Below are positions 50,064-61,165 of a stretch of 64,000 nt of DNA, one piece after another. Made by a program: the position numbers and the translations under genes. The notes under the pieces were generated by a model, which was not told the origin of the DNA, did no database searches, and saw only the letters and a list, made by a program, of their open reading frames with translations. The stretch comes from Salegentibacter lacus (GTDB taxonomy: Bacteria > Bacteroidota > Bacteroidia > Flavobacteriales > Flavobacteriaceae). The stretch covers positions 124,001 to 188,000 of the forward strand of contig NZ_JAIQZB010000007.1 of the NCBI RefSeq assembly GCF_020164555.1. The letters are read 5' to 3'. Positions within the stretch are counted from its first letter, which is position 1, and each line of letters opens with the position of its first letter.

Positions 50064-50972
50064 ATGAAAAGAAGAAATTTTATACAGCAAACCTCGGCAG
50101 CAACAGCCTTTATAGGAATTGGCGGCTTAAGTTCGCTTTCGTTTAAAACAGATTATAAAAAGCATATCACCATCCTGCATACCAACGATGTGCATAGTCA
50201 TATTGAACCTTTTGGCCCGGATGATTCCAGAAACCCAAATATGGGCGGGGTAGCCAGGCGGGCGACTTTAATTCAGAAGATCAAGAATGAAAATCCGAAC
50301 ACTTTACTATTAGATGCAGGGGACATATTTCAGGGTACGCCTTACTTTAATTTCTACGGAGGGGAATTGGAGTTTAAGCTGATGAGTAAGATGAAGTACG
50401 ACGCATCCACAATAGGAAACCACGATTTTGATAACGGGATAGACGGATTGTATGCGCAACTGCCACACGCTAAATTCAATTTTATTTCTTCTAATTACGA
50501 TTTTAGCAATACCATAATGGACGGGCAAACCAGAAAACATAAGGTTTTCACCAAAGATGGCGTTAAAATTGGTGTTTTTGGACTGGGAATCGAATTACAA
50601 GGCCTCGTAAATCAAAATCTTTATAAAGAAACTAAATATCTTGATCCTTTAGAAATTGCCCAGGATATGAGTAGAATTCTTAAAGAAGAGAAAAATTGCG
50701 ATCTGGTAATTTGCCTTTCGCATTTAGGTTACGAATATAGGAGTGATAAAATTTCTGATATTAAACTGGCAAAAGCCACAGAGAACATAGATCTCATTAT
50801 TGGCGGCCACACTCACACTTTTCTTGATAAACCCACTATTGAAACCAATAAAGCCGGAAAGAAAGTTTTGATAAACCAGGTTGGCTGCTACGGACTCTAC
50901 CTGGGAAGAATTGATTTTTATTTAGATAATAAAAATAATATTGAAGCTAACGGATTAAAGATTGAGGTTTAA
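50064..50972 (+). CDS. Metallophosphatase, 5'-nucleotidase N-terminal domain
   Basis: 302 residues. The N-terminus MKRRNFIQQTSAATAFIGIG has a Tat-like RRNFIQ motif and hydrophobic stretch. The calcineurin-type dinuclear metal site is complete: ILHTNDVHSHIEPF near 33-46, LLDAGDIFQG near 76-85, IGNHDFDNG near 113-121, and IGGHTHTFLDKP near 243-254. It ends before any C-terminal nucleotidase domain, which is supplied by the upstream gene. It probably dephosphorylates nucleotides or related phosphoesters in the periplasm. A 12-bp hairpin overlaps its stop codon. Confidence 0.87.
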   Translation: MKRRNFIQQTSAATAFIGIGGLSSLSFKTDYKKHITILHTNDVHSHIEPFGPDDSRNPNMGGVARRATLIQKIKNENPNTLLLDAGDIFQGTPYFNFYGGELEFKLMSKMKYDASTIGNHDFDNGIDGLYAQLPHAKFNFISSNYDFSNTIMDGQTRKHKVFTKDGVKIGVFGLGIELQGLVNQNLYKETKYLDPLEIAQDMSRILKEEKNCDLVICLSHLGYEYRSDKISDIKLAKATENIDLIIGGHTHTFLDKPTIETNKAGKKVLINQVGCYGLYLGRIDFYLDNKNNIEANGLKIEV

Positions 50973-50996
50973 GCTATTACTGCTAACCTCAATCTT
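50958..50996 (+). terminator. Hairpin overlapping the stop codon of the metallophosphatase gene
   Basis: AAGATTGAGGTT (50958-50969) and AACCTCAATCTT (50985-50996) form a 12-bp perfect stem with a 15-base loop that contains the TAA stop. The downstream T-run is weak (ATATTATTTT), so it is a probable but not certain terminator. Confidence 0.5.
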
Positions 50997-51039
50997 CGAA
51001 TATTATTTTCCTAAATTCCCAGCGGATAATTTTTAGAAG

Positions 51040-53716
<2,677 letters not shown>

Positions 53717-53726
53717 AGCGTCTTTT

Positions 53727-54332
53727 TTAGGTCTGGTCTTTATTCATCCATTTGGGAACCGGCATAGGTTTGAAATTATACATTTTTTCCATCAATTCCT
53801 CTATATCTTCGGCAATAATCAAAAGATCGAAATTCTCTTTTCTAAGCAAACCTTTTCTTACCATGGTTTTAAGCATCGCGATTAGGTCGTCGTAAAACCC
53901 ATTGATATTTAGCAATCCGATTGGGTTTTGGTGCAATCCCAACTGTCCCCAGGTGACGATTTCAAAAAGTTCTTCAAAAGTTCCAAATCCGCCGGGCAGG
54001 GCAATAAATCCGTCGCTTAACTCATGCATTTTAAGCTTACGCTCGTGCATATCTTTAGTGGTGATAAGCTCGGTTAATTCTGTGTGAACCACTTCTTTGG
54101 TCTTTAAGAAATCAGAGATTACCCCAATAACTTCTCCCCCATTTTGAAGCGTTCCGGCAGCAACCTGGCCCATTAAACCCAGTTTACTTCCGCCAAAAAC
54201 CAGTTTGATATTTTTCTTGGCTAGAACTTTTCCTAATCGATAAGATTCGGCGTATATTTTTTCGTCATTGCCTTCGCTGCTTGCGCAAAAAACGGCAATA
54301 CTTTTTAATTTATTTCTACTGTTGTTTTCCAA
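53727..54332 (-). CDS. LOG family protein (TIGR00730, nucleoside 5'-monophosphate phosphoribohydrolase-like)
   Basis: 201 residues, a Rossmann-like fold. It has the LOG signature PGGFGTFEELFEIVTWGQLG near 115-134 and upstream VFGGSKLGLMGQVA near 45-58. Plant and bacterial homologues release free base from nucleoside monophosphates (cytokinin activation) or act as purine nucleotide phosphoribohydrolases. The bacterial role in Bacteroidota is unclear. A palindrome (CCTACAAGG / CTTGCGGG, 54357-54383) lies between it and prmC. Confidence 0.82.
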   Translation of the reverse strand: MENNSRNKLKSIAVFCASSEGNDEKIYAESYRLGKVLAKKNIKLVFGGSKLGLMGQVAAGTLQNGGEVIGVISDFLKTKEVVHTELTELITTKDMHERKLKMHELSDGFIALPGGFGTFEELFEIVTWGQLGLHQNPIGLLNINGFYDDLIAMLKTMVRKGLLRKENFDLLIIAEDIEELMEKMYNFKPMPVPKWMNKDQT

Positions 54333-54356
54333 AACTTTTGTTTTTTGAAGTTTACA

Positions 54357-54383
54357 CCTACAAGGTTTTTAAAAACTTGCGGG
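54357..54383. repeat. Palindromic repeat between the LOG and prmC genes
   Basis: CC...CAAG-G-TTTTT paired with AAAAA-CTTG...GG, an imperfect hairpin with one bulge. It is similar in layout to the AGACCT element at 58348-58379. Confidence 0.4.
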
Positions 54384-54385
54384 AA

Positions 54386-55234
54386 TTAGTGCAATTCCCC
54401 TTTTAGCATCCTGAAATTCCCAAAAACATCCTTTCGTAATTCTGTCTTAAATCCGTTTTCCTGCATCATCTGCTCCGTTTCTTTGGCCAGGTATTGATTG
54501 ATCTCAAAATAGAGTTCTCCTCCCGGTTTCAGGGCACTTTTAGCCAATTTCGTGATTTTATCATAGAAAATTAAAGGATTATTATCTTTAACAAACAATG
54601 CGCCTGGCGGATCGTATTCTAAAACATTTCGATGCATCTCTTTTTTCTCAAGCTCCCTAACGTAGGGCGGATTGGAAACAATAACATCATAGGTTTCCGA
54701 AAGTTTTTCAAACTGAAGAATATCCTGCTGAAAAAACTCGATTTCGACATTATTATTTGGAGCGTTTATTTTAGCAATTTCAAGTGCATTTTCTGAAATA
54801 TCAATGGCTGAAATTTTAGCCCTTGGTAGATTTCTAGCCAGGCTTATAGCGATGCAACCGCTGCCGGTTCCGATATCCAGAATTTTCAAGCTCCTATTTG
54901 CTGAAGAAAAATCGTCTAAAATCCATTGTACCAATTCTTCGGTTTCCGGTCTAGGCACCAGCACATTTTTATCCACTTTAAATGTCAATCCGAAAAACTC
55001 TGTATTCCCAATAATATGCTGAATGGGTTCGTGTTTTTTCAACCGCGCCAAAGCCAAATCTAATTTTTTTACCTGATTTTCATCAATTTCAAGCGTCGGA
55101 TCTAAAGCCAGGTCTATTCGTTTTATTCCGAAGAAAGCTCCAGTTAATAAGAGGAAAAAAGAAACCACCTCTTCCGTCGGATAATCGTTTTCCAGCGTTT
55201 TTAAAAAGATCTCTTTTTGGGCTTTTAGTTTCAT
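54386..55234 (-). CDS. prmC: Peptide chain release factor N5-glutamine methyltransferase
   Basis: 282 residues. The SAM-binding motif is LKILDIGTGSGCIAISLA near 114-131, and the glutamine-binding NPPY motif is in DVIVSNPPYVRELEKKEM near 178-195. The short N-terminal helical domain contains PIQHIIGNTEFFGLTFKV, the usual PrmC linker. It methylates the GGQ glutamine of RF1/RF2. The start lies next to a GTT-rich quasi-repeat. Confidence 0.93.
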   Translation of the reverse strand: MKLKAQKEIFLKTLENDYPTEEVVSFFLLLTGAFFGIKRIDLALDPTLEIDENQVKKLDLALARLKKHEPIQHIIGNTEFFGLTFKVDKNVLVPRPETEELVQWILDDFSSANRSLKILDIGTGSGCIAISLARNLPRAKISAIDISENALEIAKINAPNNNVEIEFFQQDILQFEKLSETYDVIVSNPPYVRELEKKEMHRNVLEYDPPGALFVKDNNPLIFYDKITKLAKSALKPGGELYFEINQYLAKETEQMMQENGFKTELRKDVFGNFRMLKGELH

Positions 55235-55238
55235 TTTT

Positions 55239-55276
55239 CCAGTTGTGGGTTGTCAGTTGTGAGTTGTCTGTTTTCT
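55239..55276. repeat. Low-complexity GTT-rich quasi-repeat
   Basis: AGTTGTGGGTTGTCAGTTGT followed by GAGTTGTCTG units. Same style as 24247-24302 and 31853-31930. Confidence 0.45.
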
Positions 55277-55304
55277 CTTTAATTTTCACTCTTCACTATT
55301 TTTC

Positions 55305-55790
55305 CTAAATATCCTTAATCATCCACATCGTGCAATTATAATGTCCGGTGTCGCCCATAGGCTCATCTAAAGATTTGAAGCCACTGCGGCCATAGAGTTT
55401 CCTGGCGCTTTCCATATAGGGCAAAGTTTCAATGTAGCATTGTTCAAAACCCTGGGATTTACCAAATTTTAGACAGGTATCCATCATTTGCGTACCCAGG
55501 CCTTTGCCACGGGCTTCGGGCAGAAAATACATTTTCTGTAATTCACATATTTTTTCTTCCAGTCCAATTAAAGGTGCAATTCCTGCTCCTCCAATTATTT
55601 TTCCTTCATCTTCCACCACAAAATAGTTCATTCGTGGGTGCTGGTAAGTTGCAAACATATCGTCCAGGGCCTTGTCTTCATAGGCAGTTCCTACTTTGGG
55701 AACGCCCATTTCTACCAAAACCTTTCTTACTACTTCGGCAACTTGTTGATTGTCTTCGGGTTGAATTTCCCGTATTTTTAGCGTGCTCAT
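55305..55790 (-). CDS. GNAT family N-acetyltransferase
   Basis: 161 residues. The acetyl-CoA binding motif A is LPEARGKGLGTQMMDTCLKF near 92-111 (the R/Q-x-x-G-x-G/A core is RGKGLG). It is followed by YIETLPYMESARKLYGRSGF near 119-138, the usual motif B. The substrate is unknown; the fold is shared by enzymes acting on amino acids, polyamines and drugs. It is divergent from ribD. Confidence 0.87.
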   Translation of the reverse strand: MSTLKIREIQPEDNQQVAEVVRKVLVEMGVPKVGTAYEDKALDDMFATYQHPRMNYFVVEDEGKIIGGAGIAPLIGLEEKICELQKMYFLPEARGKGLGTQMMDTCLKFGKSQGFEQCYIETLPYMESARKLYGRSGFKSLDEPMGDTGHYNCTMWMIKDI

Positions 55791-55818
55791 TCTTGGTAAA
55801 TAATCCTATTTTAGTGGC

Positions 55819-56865
55819 GTGAATATACACGAAAAATATATAAAACGCTGTATTGAACTGGCCAAAAACGGACTGGGAACTACCTATCCCAATCCGCTGG
55901 TAGGCAGCGTAATTGTTCATAAAGACAGAATTATTGGCGAAGGCTGGCATCAAAAAGCGGGAGCTCCCCACGCCGAGGTAAACGCGGTAAATTCTGTAAA
56001 AGATGAATCGCTTTTAAAAAAGTCAACTATTTATGTGAGTCTTGAACCTTGCAGCCATTTTGGAAAAACGCCGCCTTGCAGCGATTTAATTATCGCGAAA
56101 GGCATAAAAAAAGTGGTAATTGGTTGCGTAGATCCTTTTGCTGAAGTCGCCGGCCGTGGGATCAAAAAATTGATGGAAGCCGGCTGCGAAGTCCAGGTAG
56201 GAATTCTGGAAAAAAAATGCCAGGATTTGAACAAGCGTTTTTTTAGGTTTCATCAAAAAAAACGACCTTATATTATCCTGAAATGGGCACAAACCGCCGA
56301 TGGGTTTATCGCTCCTGAAATTCAGAAAAAACGAGAACCGGTTTGGATCACGAATCAATATTCAAAACAACTGGTTCATAAATGGCGCAGCGAAGAACAG
56401 GCTATTTTGGTAGGCACCAATACCGCGATTGCAGATAATCCTAAACTAAATACAAGGCTTTGGAATGGCAAAAATCCGGTTCGGGTGGTGATAGACAAAG
56501 AATTAAAAATTCCCCAGGATTCTGCATTGTTTGATGGCAGCATAAAAACCATTGTCCTAACCGAAGAACAGCCTGAAAAAACTTCAAAAGGCGATAATTT
56601 AGTCTTTAAAAAACTTGATTTTCAGCAAAATTTACCTGAACAAATTTGCGAGGTTTTATATCGGCATAATTTACAATCGGTTATTATAGAAGGTGGCACA
56701 AAAACGCTTCAGACTTTTATTGATGCAGATTTTTGGGATGAAGCTCGCATTTTCACAGGCATCTCTGAATTTTATAAAGGTGTAAAAGCACCAGAATTTT
56801 CGGGAAAAATACTTTCAGAAACCACCCTGGAGCGGGATAATTTAAAAATTTATAAGAATGATTAA
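55819..56865 (+). CDS. ribD: Diaminohydroxyphosphoribosylaminopyrimidine deaminase / 5-amino-6-uracil reductase
   Basis: 348 residues, GTG start. N-terminal deaminase: zinc ligands H51 in HAEVNAV (with the catalytic E53), and C78 and C87 in PCSHFGKTPPCSD. The C-terminal reductase domain (about 150-348) opens PYIILKWAQTADGFIAPE and has WRSEEQAILVGTNTAIADNP. It carries out two consecutive steps of riboflavin synthesis. No FMN riboswitch fits the 28-base upstream gap, and no other rib genes are adjacent. It overlaps the HAD gene by 8 bases. Confidence 0.94.
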   Translation: MNIHEKYIKRCIELAKNGLGTTYPNPLVGSVIVHKDRIIGEGWHQKAGAPHAEVNAVNSVKDESLLKKSTIYVSLEPCSHFGKTPPCSDLIIAKGIKKVVIGCVDPFAEVAGRGIKKLMEAGCEVQVGILEKKCQDLNKRFFRFHQKKRPYIILKWAQTADGFIAPEIQKKREPVWITNQYSKQLVHKWRSEEQAILVGTNTAIADNPKLNTRLWNGKNPVRVVIDKELKIPQDSALFDGSIKTIVLTEEQPEKTSKGDNLVFKKLDFQQNLPEQICEVLYRHNLQSVIIEGGTKTLQTFIDADFWDEARIFTGISEFYKGVKAPEFSGKILSETTLERDNLKIYKND

Positions 56866-57466
56866 AACGATAATTTTCGATTTTGGGGACGTATTCATAA
56901 ACCTGGATAAGCCGGCCACAATGCGTGAAATGAACAAATATAAAATTAAAGCACTTTCAGAAAATTTGCTGGATATTAACCAGCAATACGAAAAAGGGCT
57001 TTTTTCTTCCGCAGAATTTGTAAAATCCTATCAAACGGAACATTCGCAACTTCAGAAACAACATTTTATAAATTCCTGGAATGCGATTCTGGTAGATTTT
57101 CCCGAATACCGTTATCAGTTTTTAAAAAAGCTTGCCGAAGAGAAAAATTACCAGCTCATTCTTTTGAGCAATACTAACGAGATCCATATTGACTGGGTTA
57201 AGGAGAATGTATCCTTTTTCGAAGATTTCAAGGCTTGTTTTGATGCTTTTTACCTTTCGCACGAGATCAATTTCAGAAAACCCGATGCTGAAATTTATGA
57301 GTTTGTACTTAAAGAACACGGTTTAAAACCCGAAGAATGCCTGTTTATAGACGATACAAAGGAAAATACCGAGGCTGCTAAAGATTTAGGAATTCATACC
57401 TGGAATATTGAACCTACCCGCGAAGATGTGATCGATTTATTTACTGCTAAAAAAGAGTTATTTTGA
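56858..57466 (+). CDS. HAD superfamily phosphatase, YihX-like
   Basis: 202 residues. Motif I is IIFDFGDVFINL with nucleophile D8; the FDFG/FDLGxV form is typical of YihX-type sugar-phosphate phosphatases. Motif II is ILLSNTNEIH near 98-107. Motif III/IV is the HEINFRKPDAEIYEFVL region (K near 139) and CLFIDDTKENTEAAKDLG near 160-177. It overlaps ribD (8 bases) and the transporter gene (TTGA), so the three are probably one transcript. A role in riboflavin synthesis, such as the missing 5-amino-6-ribitylamino-uracil phosphate phosphatase, is possible but only inferred. Confidence 0.85.
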   Translation: MIKTIIFDFGDVFINLDKPATMREMNKYKIKALSENLLDINQQYEKGLFSSAEFVKSYQTEHSQLQKQHFINSWNAILVDFPEYRYQFLKKLAEEKNYQLILLSNTNEIHIDWVKENVSFFEDFKACFDAFYLSHEINFRKPDAEIYEFVLKEHGLKPEECLFIDDTKENTEAAKDLGIHTWNIEPTREDVIDLFTAKKELF

Positions 57467-58335
57467 TTTATCTACTGCTTAGTATACTTTCTTCCACGGT
57501 TATTTTTGTGGTTTTCAGGCTTTATAAAAAGTATGGCGTTAATACGTTACAAGCGATTATAGTAAATTATTTTATCGCCTGCATCGTAGGCTTTTTCGGC
57601 TATATCGAAGGGGTTGAGGATTTGATTAGAATTCCGTCAGAATCCTGGTTTTTAGGAACCGTTTTCCTGGGCGCTATGTTTATTACGGTTTTTAACCTGG
57701 CAGCAATAACCACCCAACGTAGCGGACTTTCGGTAGTATCAGTAGCCACAAAGATGTCGGTTGCGATTCCTGTTTTCTTTGGAATTTTTATCTATAATGA
57801 AAGCCTGGGGTTTTTAAAGGTTTCAGGTATTATACTTGCACTTGCAGCGGTTTATTTAAGTTCAATTAAGACTGAAAAAGGGATTACGATAAAGAAGGAA
57901 AACCTCATATTCCCCCTGCTGGTTTTCATCGGGAGTGGAATTATTGATACCACGCTCAACTACCTGGAAAATTTTTATGTTTCTGAAACAGATGTTGGTC
58001 TTTTTTCTTCCAGCATATTTGGTATTGCTGGAATAATCGGGACAGTCATCTTAATTGGCCAGGCGGTTTTAGGAAAATTAAAAATTACCTGGAAAAATAT
58101 CGCCGGCGGGATCGCGCTGGGAATTCCGAATTATTTTTCTATCTACTTCCTGGTGATGGCTTTACGCTCACCCGGATTTGAAAACTCGGTTATTTTCACT
58201 TTAAACCACGTGGGCATTGTTTTAGCTTCCACCATCCTGGGCATTGTGCTTTTTAAAGAAGTTTTGCTAAAGAAAAACTGGATTGGGATTGCGCTTGCGA
58301 TAATAAGTATTATACTGGTAGCGAGCAGTCAGTAG
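57463..58335 (+). CDS. EamA/DMT superfamily transporter
   Basis: 290 residues, TTG start that overlaps the HAD stop (TTGA). About ten membrane segments arranged as two EamA repeats (1-135 and 145-290). The glycine- and serine-rich helices GLSVVSVATKMSVAIPVFFGI near 86-106 and FENSVIFTLNHVGIVLASTI near 240-259 are equivalent positions. Substrate unknown. The tight coupling to ribD and the phosphatase makes a flavin-related or metabolite export role conceivable but unproven. Confidence 0.82.
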   Translation: MIYLLLSILSSTVIFVVFRLYKKYGVNTLQAIIVNYFIACIVGFFGYIEGVEDLIRIPSESWFLGTVFLGAMFITVFNLAAITTQRSGLSVVSVATKMSVAIPVFFGIFIYNESLGFLKVSGIILALAAVYLSSIKTEKGITIKKENLIFPLLVFIGSGIIDTTLNYLENFYVSETDVGLFSSSIFGIAGIIGTVILIGQAVLGKLKITWKNIAGGIALGIPNYFSIYFLVMALRSPGFENSVIFTLNHVGIVLASTILGIVLFKEVLLKKNWIGIALAIISIILVASSQ

Positions 58336-58347
58336 GTTTATCCCGAA

Positions 58348-58379
58348 AGACCTCACAGGTTCAAAAAGCTGTAAGGTCT
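58348..58379. repeat. Palindromic repeat AGACCT...AGGTCT
   Basis: AGACCT-C-ACAG (58348-58358) pairs with CTGT-A-AGGTCT (58369-58379) across a 10-base loop with one symmetric mismatch. It lies between the EamA and YigZ genes. Confidence 0.5.
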
Positions 58380-58393
58380 AAAAATAAGTTATA

Positions 58394-59002
58394 ATGAAAG
58401 ACACCTATAAAACCATAACCAAAGCATCACCCGAAGTCTTATTCAAAGACCGGAATTCTAAGTTTTTCGGCTATGCTTTTCCAGTAAAAACCGAAGAAGA
58501 GGCCAATATTCACCTGGAAGAATTAAAGACCAAACATCATAAAGCGCGACACTGGTGTTACGCCTGGCAATTAGGAAAATCAGACTTTCAATATCGTGCC
58601 AATGATGATGGTGAGCCTTCAAACTCGGCCGGAATGCCAATTTATGGGCAAATTCAGTCTTTTGAAGTCACCAATATTTTAATTGTGGTGGTTCGATATT
58701 TTGGTGGTGTAAAACTCGGGGTTGGCGGTTTGATAAATGCCTACAAAACAGCAGCACAAATGGCGCTGGAAGAAGCTAATATCGTAACCCGAACCATAGA
58801 CGAGCTTTTCGAGATCAGTTTCGATTATCCTGAAATGAATATCGTGATGCGATTAATAAAGGAAAACAACCTCAATATTATTGAACAAAAACTGGAGTTA
58901 GATTGTAAGATCTATATTTCTGTAAGGAAAAAAGATGCAGAAGCTATTTTTGAAAAATTTGATTCAACTTATAAAGTTGAGATTAAGAAGTTAGAGAATT
59001 AA
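58394..59002 (+). CDS. YigZ/IMPACT family protein
   Basis: 202 residues. The UPF0029/IMPACT N-terminal domain is clear: SKFFGYAFPVKTEEEANIHL near 22-41, ARHWCYAWQLG near 52-62, NDDGEPSNSAGMPIYGQI near 71-88, and VVRYFGGVKLGVGGLINAYK near 98-117. The C-terminal DUF1949-like ferredoxin fold is EISFDYPEMNIVMRLIKENN. The molecular function in bacteria is unsettled; the family is linked to translation factors in eukaryotes. Confidence 0.88.
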   Translation: MKDTYKTITKASPEVLFKDRNSKFFGYAFPVKTEEEANIHLEELKTKHHKARHWCYAWQLGKSDFQYRANDDGEPSNSAGMPIYGQIQSFEVTNILIVVVRYFGGVKLGVGGLINAYKTAAQMALEEANIVTRTIDELFEISFDYPEMNIVMRLIKENNLNIIEQKLELDCKIYISVRKKDAEAIFEKFDSTYKVEIKKLEN

Positions 59003-59069
59003 ATGATATGTAAAATACTTGAAGAAACTCAAAGATACATAAGATCAAGTCTGAAATAATTTTATACCC

Positions 59070-59098
59070 CTTAGATCCTGAAACAAGTTCAGGACGAC
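59070..59098. repeat. REP-like palindrome downstream of yigZ
   Basis: CTTAG then ATCCTGAA-ACAAG-TTCAGGA (59075-59094) then CGACG: the consensus form with a single change at the last stem base. It lies between two convergent genes. Confidence 0.7.
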
Positions 59099-59128
59099 GG
59101 AATGATTTAAAAATATAAAACCTTAAAC

Positions 59129-59524
59129 TTACTTCAGCTTATCCAAAATATACTGTGGGCAGCGAATTGGTTTCTTGGTTTTAGAATCCATAAAAACCAA
59201 AGTTGTATAAGCTTTTGTGATTAAGTCTTCACGTTGGTTAAAAACTAAATATTCAAAAGTAATTTTTACCGACGGAAGTTCTTTTAAAGTTACTTCAATT
59301 TTAAGTTCATCGTCAAAAACTGCGGGTTTTAGAAATTTTGTGTTGAGTTCATACACGGGCAACATCACCCCATTTTCTTCCATTACTTTATAGGAAATAC
59401 CCAGCTTAGAAAGCCAGTCTAAACGGGCAATTTCGAAGTATTGAGCATAATTCCCGTGGTGCACCACCCCCATTTGATCGGTTTCCGCATAACGGACTTT
59501 AACATAAGTTTCGTGACTTTTCAT
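59129..59524 (-). CDS. Acyl-CoA thioesterase, 4HBT/YbgC family
   Basis: 131 residues, a single hotdog domain. The catalytic region is VRYAETDQMGVVHHGNYAQYFEIARLDWL near residues 10-38, with the aspartate in TDQMGVVHHGNY typical of YbgC-type thioesterases. It is followed by the mid-strand VTLKELPSVKITFEYLVFNQ. It hydrolyses acyl-CoA thioesters. It stands convergent to yigZ and divergent from dnaA. Confidence 0.87.
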   Translation of the reverse strand: MKSHETYVKVRYAETDQMGVVHHGNYAQYFEIARLDWLSKLGISYKVMEENGVMLPVYELNTKFLKPAVFDDELKIEVTLKELPSVKITFEYLVFNQREDLITKAYTTLVFMDSKTKKPIRCPQYILDKLK

Positions 59525-59726
59525 ATTGAATTTAACAGGTAAAGTGAATGAGGTTTTGTACTTTCATAATCGGATTTAAGTATGCGTAAATTTTTCTTAA
59601 AATTCAACCCCAAACGGGTTTTTTTATTACATAATTTGTTCACATATTTGTTCTACTAAAGTTGAAAGCCCTAAATCTTTTAACTGCTAATAAACCACTA
59701 CTAATCTAAAATAATCAACACAAAGC

Positions 59727-61154
59727 ATGTCAAAAACTGCGCAATCAGTTTGGAATAGCTGTCTGGCTTTTATCAAAGATAACATCACTCCACAGGCTTA
59801 CAAAACGTGGTTTGAACCTATACAAGCAGTAAAACTTACAGATTGTGCACTAAGCATACAAGTGCCTTCAAAGTTTTTTTACGAGTGGTTAGAAGAACAC
59901 TACGTAAAGCTTTTAAAAGTTTCGCTTACCAAAGAATTAGGGGAAAAAGCCAAATTGGTTTATGTAATCAAAATGGAAAATACCTACGGAAATAAAATGC
60001 CATTTACCGAGAAAATTCCCAGTACACAGCGAAGTCATATGGCTTCCCAGGAAGTAGATGTGCCTTTAAAAAATAAAAATCCAGAATTAAAAAATCCTTT
60101 TATAATTCCGGGAATTAGAAATGTAAAGATCGAGTCTCAACTTAACCCAAGCTACAATTTTGAAAACTTCCTGGAAGGTGATTCTAACCGATTGGCAAGA
60201 TCGGCAGGTTTAGCTGTAGCCAATAAACCAGGAGGGACTTCTTTTAATCCGCTGCTTATTTTTGGTGGGGTTGGATTAGGAAAAACCCATTTAGCCCACG
60301 CAATTGGAGTTGAAATAAAAGATAAATATCCGGAGAAAACCGTTTTATATATTTCGGCAGAAAAATTTACACAACAGTATATAGAATCTGTAAAGAAAAA
60401 TAACCGAAACGATTTTATTCATTTTTACCAGATTATTGATGTTTTAATTGTGGATGATATCCAATTGCTTTCAGGAAAAGCGGGAACTCAGGATGTATTT
60501 TTCCATATTTTTAATCATTTACACCAAAACGGAAAACAGGTAATTCTAACCAGTGATAAAGCACCGGTAGATATGCAGGATATTGAGCAACGCCTGCTTT
60601 CAAGATTTAAATGGGGGCTTTCGGCAGAATTGCAACATCCAGATTTTGAAACCAGGATCTCTATTATTAAAAACAAACTTTATCGCGACGGCGTAGAAAT
60701 GCCAGAAGAGATCGTTGAGTTTTTAGCTAATAATATTAAAACGAATATCCGCGAGCTGGAAGGCGCTATTATTTCGCTTATCGCCCACTCTTCTTTCAAT
60801 AAAAAAGATATAACTTTAGAACTTGCCAAAAAGATCGTAGACAACTATGTGAAAAATACCAAGCGCGAAGTTTCTATAGATTATATTCAGAAAGTTGTGA
60901 GTGATTATTTCCAGATGGATGTGCAAACTTTGCAATCTAAAACCCGCAAAAGACACATTGTACAGGCAAGACAACTGGCTATGTTCTTTGCTAAAAAGTT
61001 TACAAAAGCTTCTTTGGCAAGCATTGGTTCACAAATTGGAAAACGCGATCATGCCACCGTTTTACACGCTTGCAAAACGGTAGATAACTTATCTACTACA
61101 GATAAGCAATTCAAGAAATTTGTTGAAGACCTCAACAAGAAACTTACTATATAA
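59727..61154 (+). CDS. dnaA: Chromosomal replication initiator protein DnaA
   Basis: 475 residues. Domain I is 1-90 (WNSCLAFIKDNITPQAYKTW), and linker domain II is about 90-125. The AAA+ domain has Walker A FGGVGLGKTHLAHAIG near 177-192, Walker B VLIVDDIQLLSGK and the arginine finger QRLLSRFKWGL. Domain IV carries the DNA-binding signature KRDHATVLHACKTV near 442-455. It initiates replication at oriC. The 202-base upstream gap has only weak DnaA-box-like sequence (TTGTTCACA near 59637), so an origin here is not shown. It is followed 11 bases later by the phosphatase gene. Confidence 0.97.
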   Translation: MSKTAQSVWNSCLAFIKDNITPQAYKTWFEPIQAVKLTDCALSIQVPSKFFYEWLEEHYVKLLKVSLTKELGEKAKLVYVIKMENTYGNKMPFTEKIPSTQRSHMASQEVDVPLKNKNPELKNPFIIPGIRNVKIESQLNPSYNFENFLEGDSNRLARSAGLAVANKPGGTSFNPLLIFGGVGLGKTHLAHAIGVEIKDKYPEKTVLYISAEKFTQQYIESVKKNNRNDFIHFYQIIDVLIVDDIQLLSGKAGTQDVFFHIFNHLHQNGKQVILTSDKAPVDMQDIEQRLLSRFKWGLSAELQHPDFETRISIIKNKLYRDGVEMPEEIVEFLANNIKTNIRELEGAIISLIAHSSFNKKDITLELAKKIVDNYVKNTKREVSIDYIQKVVSDYFQMDVQTLQSKTRKRHIVQARQLAMFFAKKFTKASLASIGSQIGKRDHATVLHACKTVDNLSTTDKQFKKFVEDLNKKLTI

Positions 61155-61165
61155 ACGTATTTTTT

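Noticed and set aside
55791-55818. FMN riboswitch before ribD
   Set aside because: The gap is only 28 bases, far too short for the aptamer.
59595-59626. Terminator-like AACCC...GGGTTTTTTT upstream of dnaA
   Set aside because: The stem is only 5 bp, and no plus-strand transcript is expected to end there, because the preceding gene is on the minus strand and divergent.
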